Assembly (NCBI GenBank): GCA_900552705.1
Contig: USAX01000086.1
Span: 1-7,908 of the forward strand
DNA length: 7,908 bases
From: an uncultured Collinsella sp.
Lineage (GTDB): Bacteria > Actinomycetota > Coriobacteriia > Coriobacteriales > Coriobacteriaceae
Reading direction: 5' to 3'
Shown piece by piece: positions 7,014-7,908 of the stretch (position 1 is its first letter; the number at the start of each line of letters is the position of its first letter). A model generated the notes under the pieces. It ran no database searches. It saw only the letters and a list, made by a program, of their open reading frames with translations, and was not told the DNA's origin. The position numbers and the translations under genes are program-made.

Positions 7014-7015
7014 CA

Positions 7016-7023
7016 CTTCCTCC
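7016..7023 (-). promoter_or_regulatory. Ribosome binding site of the SNF2-family gene
   Basis: The minus strand reads GGAGGAAG ending two bases before the ATG at 7013, with the GGAGG core 5 bases from it. This supports the ATG over the in-frame TTG at 7043. Confidence 0.75.
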
Positions 7024-7051
7024 AATCTCGCGCGGACCAGCAACGCCGTCC

Positions 7052-7908
7052 CTAGATAACCGTCACGCGGCCCTGGTTACCCACGATGGCCTTGGCCTCG
7101 GCCAGCAGCGGAATCGAGCGCGCGTTGACCTTGGCAGGCACCTCGGCGCGCAGCACGCGCCCGTCCACCTGCTCGATAAAGATCTCCACGCGATCGCCGC
7201 CCGGGTTAGCGGTGAGCACCGTGGCAAGACGCGCCATATTGCCCTGGCTAAAGCGGCTGTTGGGCACCATGACCTCAAACACCTTGGGCTTGTTGTTCTC
7301 CTCGTTGAGCTCAAGAGGCACGATCTCCTGCGCGATGATCTGGTCGCCGCGGTCCGAGCGCTCGAGCTTGCCCTTAATGCGCACAAAGGCGTCGGACAGC
7401 TGTGCGCCGGTCTCGGGATCGACCTCGCCGTACAGGTAACCCTCGGCCTCCTTGTAGGTCTTGGGGAACACCACGACGGTGGCCTCTCCTTCCATGTCCT
7501 CGAGCTGCACGATGCCCATGGGGTCGCCGTTTTTGGTCACGCGCTTGGACACGCTCGAGACCATGCCGGCCCACCACAGCGCCTTGCCCTCGGGAATCTC
7601 CTGGTTGATGGTGCCGCCCGTAGGATTCTGAACTTCGTAGCCGGTGTCGATCTGCGAGAACGAAAAGTCGCGCGCCTTGGCGAGCGCATACTCAAACGGG
7701 CGCAGCGGATGGTCCGAGACATAGATGCCCAGAACCTCTTTCTCCTGGCTCAGCTTGAGGTGGCGGTCCCATTCCTGGCCATCCGGATCGGGCACGCTGA
7801 CCTCGAAGCCCGAGCCCTCAACGTCGCCAAACATATCGAAGAACGACGTCTGGCCGCTCGCGCGATCCTTCTGGCGCTTTACCGCGGCGTCGATGATGTT
7901 CTCGGGGT
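7052..7908 (-). CDS. dnaE: DNA polymerase III alpha subunit, C-terminal part (runs off window)
   Basis: The last 284 codons are present; the PHP and polymerase domains lie beyond base 7908. The visible part begins PENIIDAAVKRQ and then GQTSFFDMFGD (about residues 18-28 of the fragment), which resembles the internal beta-clamp-binding motif of DnaE proteins. Next comes EKEVLGIYVSDHPLRPFEYAL (55-75), matching the family signature EKE-x-LG-x-Y-x-S-x-HPL. An OB-fold follows at about 108-197 (WAGMVSSVSKRVTKNGDPMG through RIKGKLERSDRGDQIIAQE), the single-stranded DNA-binding module of replicative polymerases. The end (VEIFIEQVDGRVLRAEVPAK to VTVI) is a small C-terminal domain. DnaE is the catalytic subunit of the replicative polymerase. 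No terminator was seen before the SNF2 gene 38 bases on. The apparent ATG inside the fragment is only an internal Met; the frame is open to the window edge. Confidence 0.96.
   Translation of the reverse strand, partial: PENIIDAAVKRQKDRASGQTSFFDMFGDVEGSGFEVSVPDPDGQEWDRHLKLSQEKEVLGIYVSDHPLRPFEYALAKARDFSFSQIDTGYEVQNPTGGTINQEIPEGKALWWAGMVSSVSKRVTKNGDPMGIVQLEDMEGEATVVVFPKTYKEAEGYLYGEVDPETGAQLSDAFVRIKGKLERSDRGDQIIAQEIVPLELNEENNKPKVFEVMVPNSRFSQGNMARLATVLTANPGGDRVEIFIEQVDGRVLRAEVPAKVNARSIPLLAEAKAIVGNQGRVTVI

Noticed and set aside
7014..7043. TTG start ten codons upstream of the SNF2 start
   Set aside because: GGAGGAAG is positioned for the ATG at 7013 and lies inside the longer version.
1..7908. Search for CRISPR arrays, tRNA or rRNA genes, transposases, phage genes and toxin-antitoxin pairs
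   Set aside because: No regularly spaced repeats, no tRNA-like cloverleaf and no mobile-element proteins were recognised by eye on either strand.

Overview
The window comes from a GC-rich genome with one continuous block of minus-strand genes. Protein style and gene content suggest an anaerobic actinobacterium of the Coriobacteriia, possibly Collinsella-like; this taxonomic call is inference from protein style and cannot be proven from the window. Read in the direction of transcription (high to low coordinates) the order is dnaE (3' end only), a large SWIM/SNF2 helicase, a superoxide reductase (desulfoferrodoxin family), a NAD+ synthetase-like protein, then, after an intergenic region rich in inverted repeats, ruvC and the start of ruvA, which runs off the left edge.

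Right part (3549-7908): dnaE ends 38 bases before the helicase start, so the two are probably co-transcribed. The helicase keeps all its ATPase motifs and an intact SWIM zinc-binding motif. Middle (2968-3548): the superoxide reductase has all five ligands of the catalytic iron but has lost the cysteines of the N-terminal rubredoxin-like centre (class III-like). A stem-loop with a short U-run follows it and probably ends that transcript.

The 994-2967 gene has the fold order of glutamine-dependent NAD+ synthetase (nitrilase-type amidase then synthetase domain), but the amidase Glu/Lys/Cys triad and the SGGxDS pyrophosphate loop are all altered. It looks like a conserved non-catalytic or repurposed homologue and is the most unusual gene here.

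Left part (1-993): ruvC starts at TTG behind a strong ribosome binding site and overlaps ruvA by one base (TGATG). A perfect GAAC-N4-GTTC site, the Gram-positive LexA (SOS) operator core, lies just after a candidate -10 box, so the Holliday-junction resolution genes are probably damage-inducible. Between this promoter and the NAD synthetase-like gene lies a compact element of nested inverted repeats (about 836-975) that may be a dispersed intergenic repeat or a structured RNA. No mobile genes, CRISPR arrays, tRNAs or rRNAs were seen.
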